Shown one piece after another: positions 63,079 through 64,000 of a DNA stretch of 64,000 nucleotides. The position numbers and the translations under genes were made by a program. The first letter of the stretch is position 1; the number at the start of each line of letters is the position of its first letter. The notes under the pieces were generated by a model. It did not search any database. It saw nothing but the letters and a program-made list of their open reading frames with translations, and was not told the origin of the DNA. The DNA is from Rapidithrix thailandica (GTDB taxonomy: Bacteria; Bacteroidota; Bacteroidia; Cytophagales; Flammeovirgaceae): positions 496,001 to 560,000 of the forward strand of contig NZ_JBDKWZ010000001.1 in the NCBI RefSeq assembly GCF_039710355.1, written 5' to 3'.

Positions 63079-64000
63079 CGGATTTGAAAAGTATTTTAAT
63101 TACCGGAGGAGCCGGGTTTATCGGATCGAACTTAGTTCCGTATTTTTTTAAAAAACATCCGGAGTATTTTCTGATCAACTTGGATAAGTTGACATATGCA
63201 GGCGATTTACAAAACCTGTCGGAAGTGGAAGGCTCCGATCGGTATAAATTTATACAGGGAGATATCTGTAACCGGGAACTGGTGGAATACCTCTTCCGGG
63301 AATACAATATACAAGGAGTATTGCATTTGGCTGCCGAATCACATGTAGATAATTCGATTACCGGCCCTGCAGAGTTTATACAAACCAATATTAACGGTAC
63401 TTTTACCTTGTTGGATGCCGCCCGGAATTATTGGATGGAAGGGCCTTTTGAATACAAACCTGCTTATAAAGACTGCCGCTTTTTGCACGTATCTACCGAT
63501 GAAGTGTATGGTACATTAGGAGAAACCGGATTGTTTGAAGAAACGACTCCCTATGCCCCGAATAGTCCTTACAGTGCTTCCAAAGCTTCGAGCGATATGA
63601 TTGTCCGCAGTTACTTTCATACCTATGGAATGAATGTGGTGACTACCAACTGCTCTAATAACTACGGCCCGAAACAACACGATGAAAAGTTAATCCCAAC
63701 CATTATCCGGAAATGCCTGAATGGAGAATCCATACCGATTTACGGAGATGGTAAGAATATAAGAGATTGGTTGTATGTGCTTGATCATTGTCAGGGGATT
63801 GACTTGGCCTACTGTAATGGACAGGCTGGGGAAACGTACAATATCGGAGGTAGAAATGAGCGCAAGAATATTGAAGTGGCCCAGGTGATTTGTCAAATTC
63901 TGGACGAATTAAACCCCCGATCCTCCCAAGAGTCTTACGAAGAATTGATTACTTTCGTGAAAGACCGGGCAGGCCATGACAGACGCTATGCAATCGATGC
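63075..64000 (+). CDS. rmlB: dTDP-glucose 4,6-dehydratase, 3' end cut by the window
   Basis: RmlB converts dTDP-glucose to dTDP-4-keto-6-deoxyglucose with bound NAD+. The frame starts at a GTG at 63075 that overlaps the rmlD stop (GTGA) and runs to the window end, giving about 308 residues of the usual 350. Present are SILITGGAGFIGSNLVPYFF, LHLAAESHVDNSITGP, VSTDEVYGTLGETG and the catalytic YSASKASSD, then NIRDWLYVLDHC. The four genes A-C-D-B make a complete dTDP-L-rhamnose set. Confidence 0.97.
   Translation, partial: MTDLKSILITGGAGFIGSNLVPYFFKKHPEYFLINLDKLTYAGDLQNLSEVEGSDRYKFIQGDICNRELVEYLFREYNIQGVLHLAAESHVDNSITGPAEFIQTNINGTFTLLDAARNYWMEGPFEYKPAYKDCRFLHVSTDEVYGTLGETGLFEETTPYAPNSPYSASKASSDMIVRSYFHTYGMNVVTTNCSNNYGPKQHDEKLIPTIIRKCLNGESIPIYGDGKNIRDWLYVLDHCQGIDLAYCNGQAGETYNIGGRNERKNIEVAQVICQILDELNPRSSQESYEELITFVKDRAGHDRRYAID

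Noticed and set aside
1..64000. tRNA, rRNA or CRISPR arrays
   Set aside because: Scanned both strands by eye for T-loop signatures and regularly spaced repeats and saw none; a tRNAscan or CRISPR search would be decisive.

Overview
The window looks like a chromosomal segment from a member of the Bacteroidota, probably Cytophagia. The indications are several Bacteroidota-typical families (DUF5723 barrels, DUF2911, DUF3570/DUF4266, a lipoprotein TamA-like protein paired with a long TamB, PIG-L proteins with a long C-terminal extension), the scarcity of Shine-Dalgarno-like sequences, frequent TTG/GTG starts, and many small monocistronic units ended by strong hairpin terminators. I saw no rRNA, tRNA, CRISPR array, prophage or intact insertion sequence. 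The organism assignment is inferred from gene families only.

Layout. 0-7 kb: a 3'-truncated guaB (minus), a secreted TPR-CHAT protein and an RqcH/NFACT-like protein. 7-17 kb: a small lipoprotein, a secreted LRR protein, sufC-sufD without sufB or sufS, then a minus-strand block of one large lipoprotein and two paralogous DUF5723 outer-membrane proteins. 17-31 kb: an aldo/keto reductase, 1-Cys peroxiredoxin, caspase-like lipoprotein, ROK kinase, the tamB-tamA(L) pair and a DEDDh exonuclease. 32-40 kb: a GNAT acetyltransferase, a DUF4178-like membrane protein and a PspB-like small protein, an IclR regulator, a sodium:solute symporter with a 51-residue membrane ORF overlapping its start, and a PIG-L deacetylase. 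40-50 kb: DUF2911, a degenerate type ISP restriction-modification homologue, a large outer-membrane protein and a DnaJ-TPR membrane protein flanked by two inverted MITEs. 50-60 kb: an AlbA_2 protein, YbjN-like plus PspA, a tiny HExxH membrane protein, an HD hydrolase, a thioredoxin-ApbE / DUF4266 / DUF3570 operon, a MacB-like permease, queA, and an isolated GH31-like N-terminal domain. 60-64 kb: a YciO-like gene followed by rmlA-rmlC-rmlD-rmlB for dTDP-L-rhamnose, cut by the window end.

The strongest unusual signals are: (i) an 878-residue protein that matches the methylase and target-recognition part of type ISP enzymes but has no nuclease/helicase part and has lost the SAM-binding and NPPY motifs; (ii) two different families of roughly 160-bp MITEs with terminal inverted repeats and 3-bp target duplications; (iii) several real-looking tiny genes; (iv) the thioredoxin-ApbE/DUF4266/DUF3570 redox module; (v) a lone GH31 N-domain.

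Functional grouping (inference): envelope biogenesis (TamB/TamL, rml genes, DUF5723 proteins), envelope stress (PspA, PspB-like, DUF4178-like, YbjN-like), redox and Fe-S homeostasis (SufCD, peroxiredoxin, Trx-ApbE), and translation quality control or tRNA modification (RqcH, QueA, YciO).
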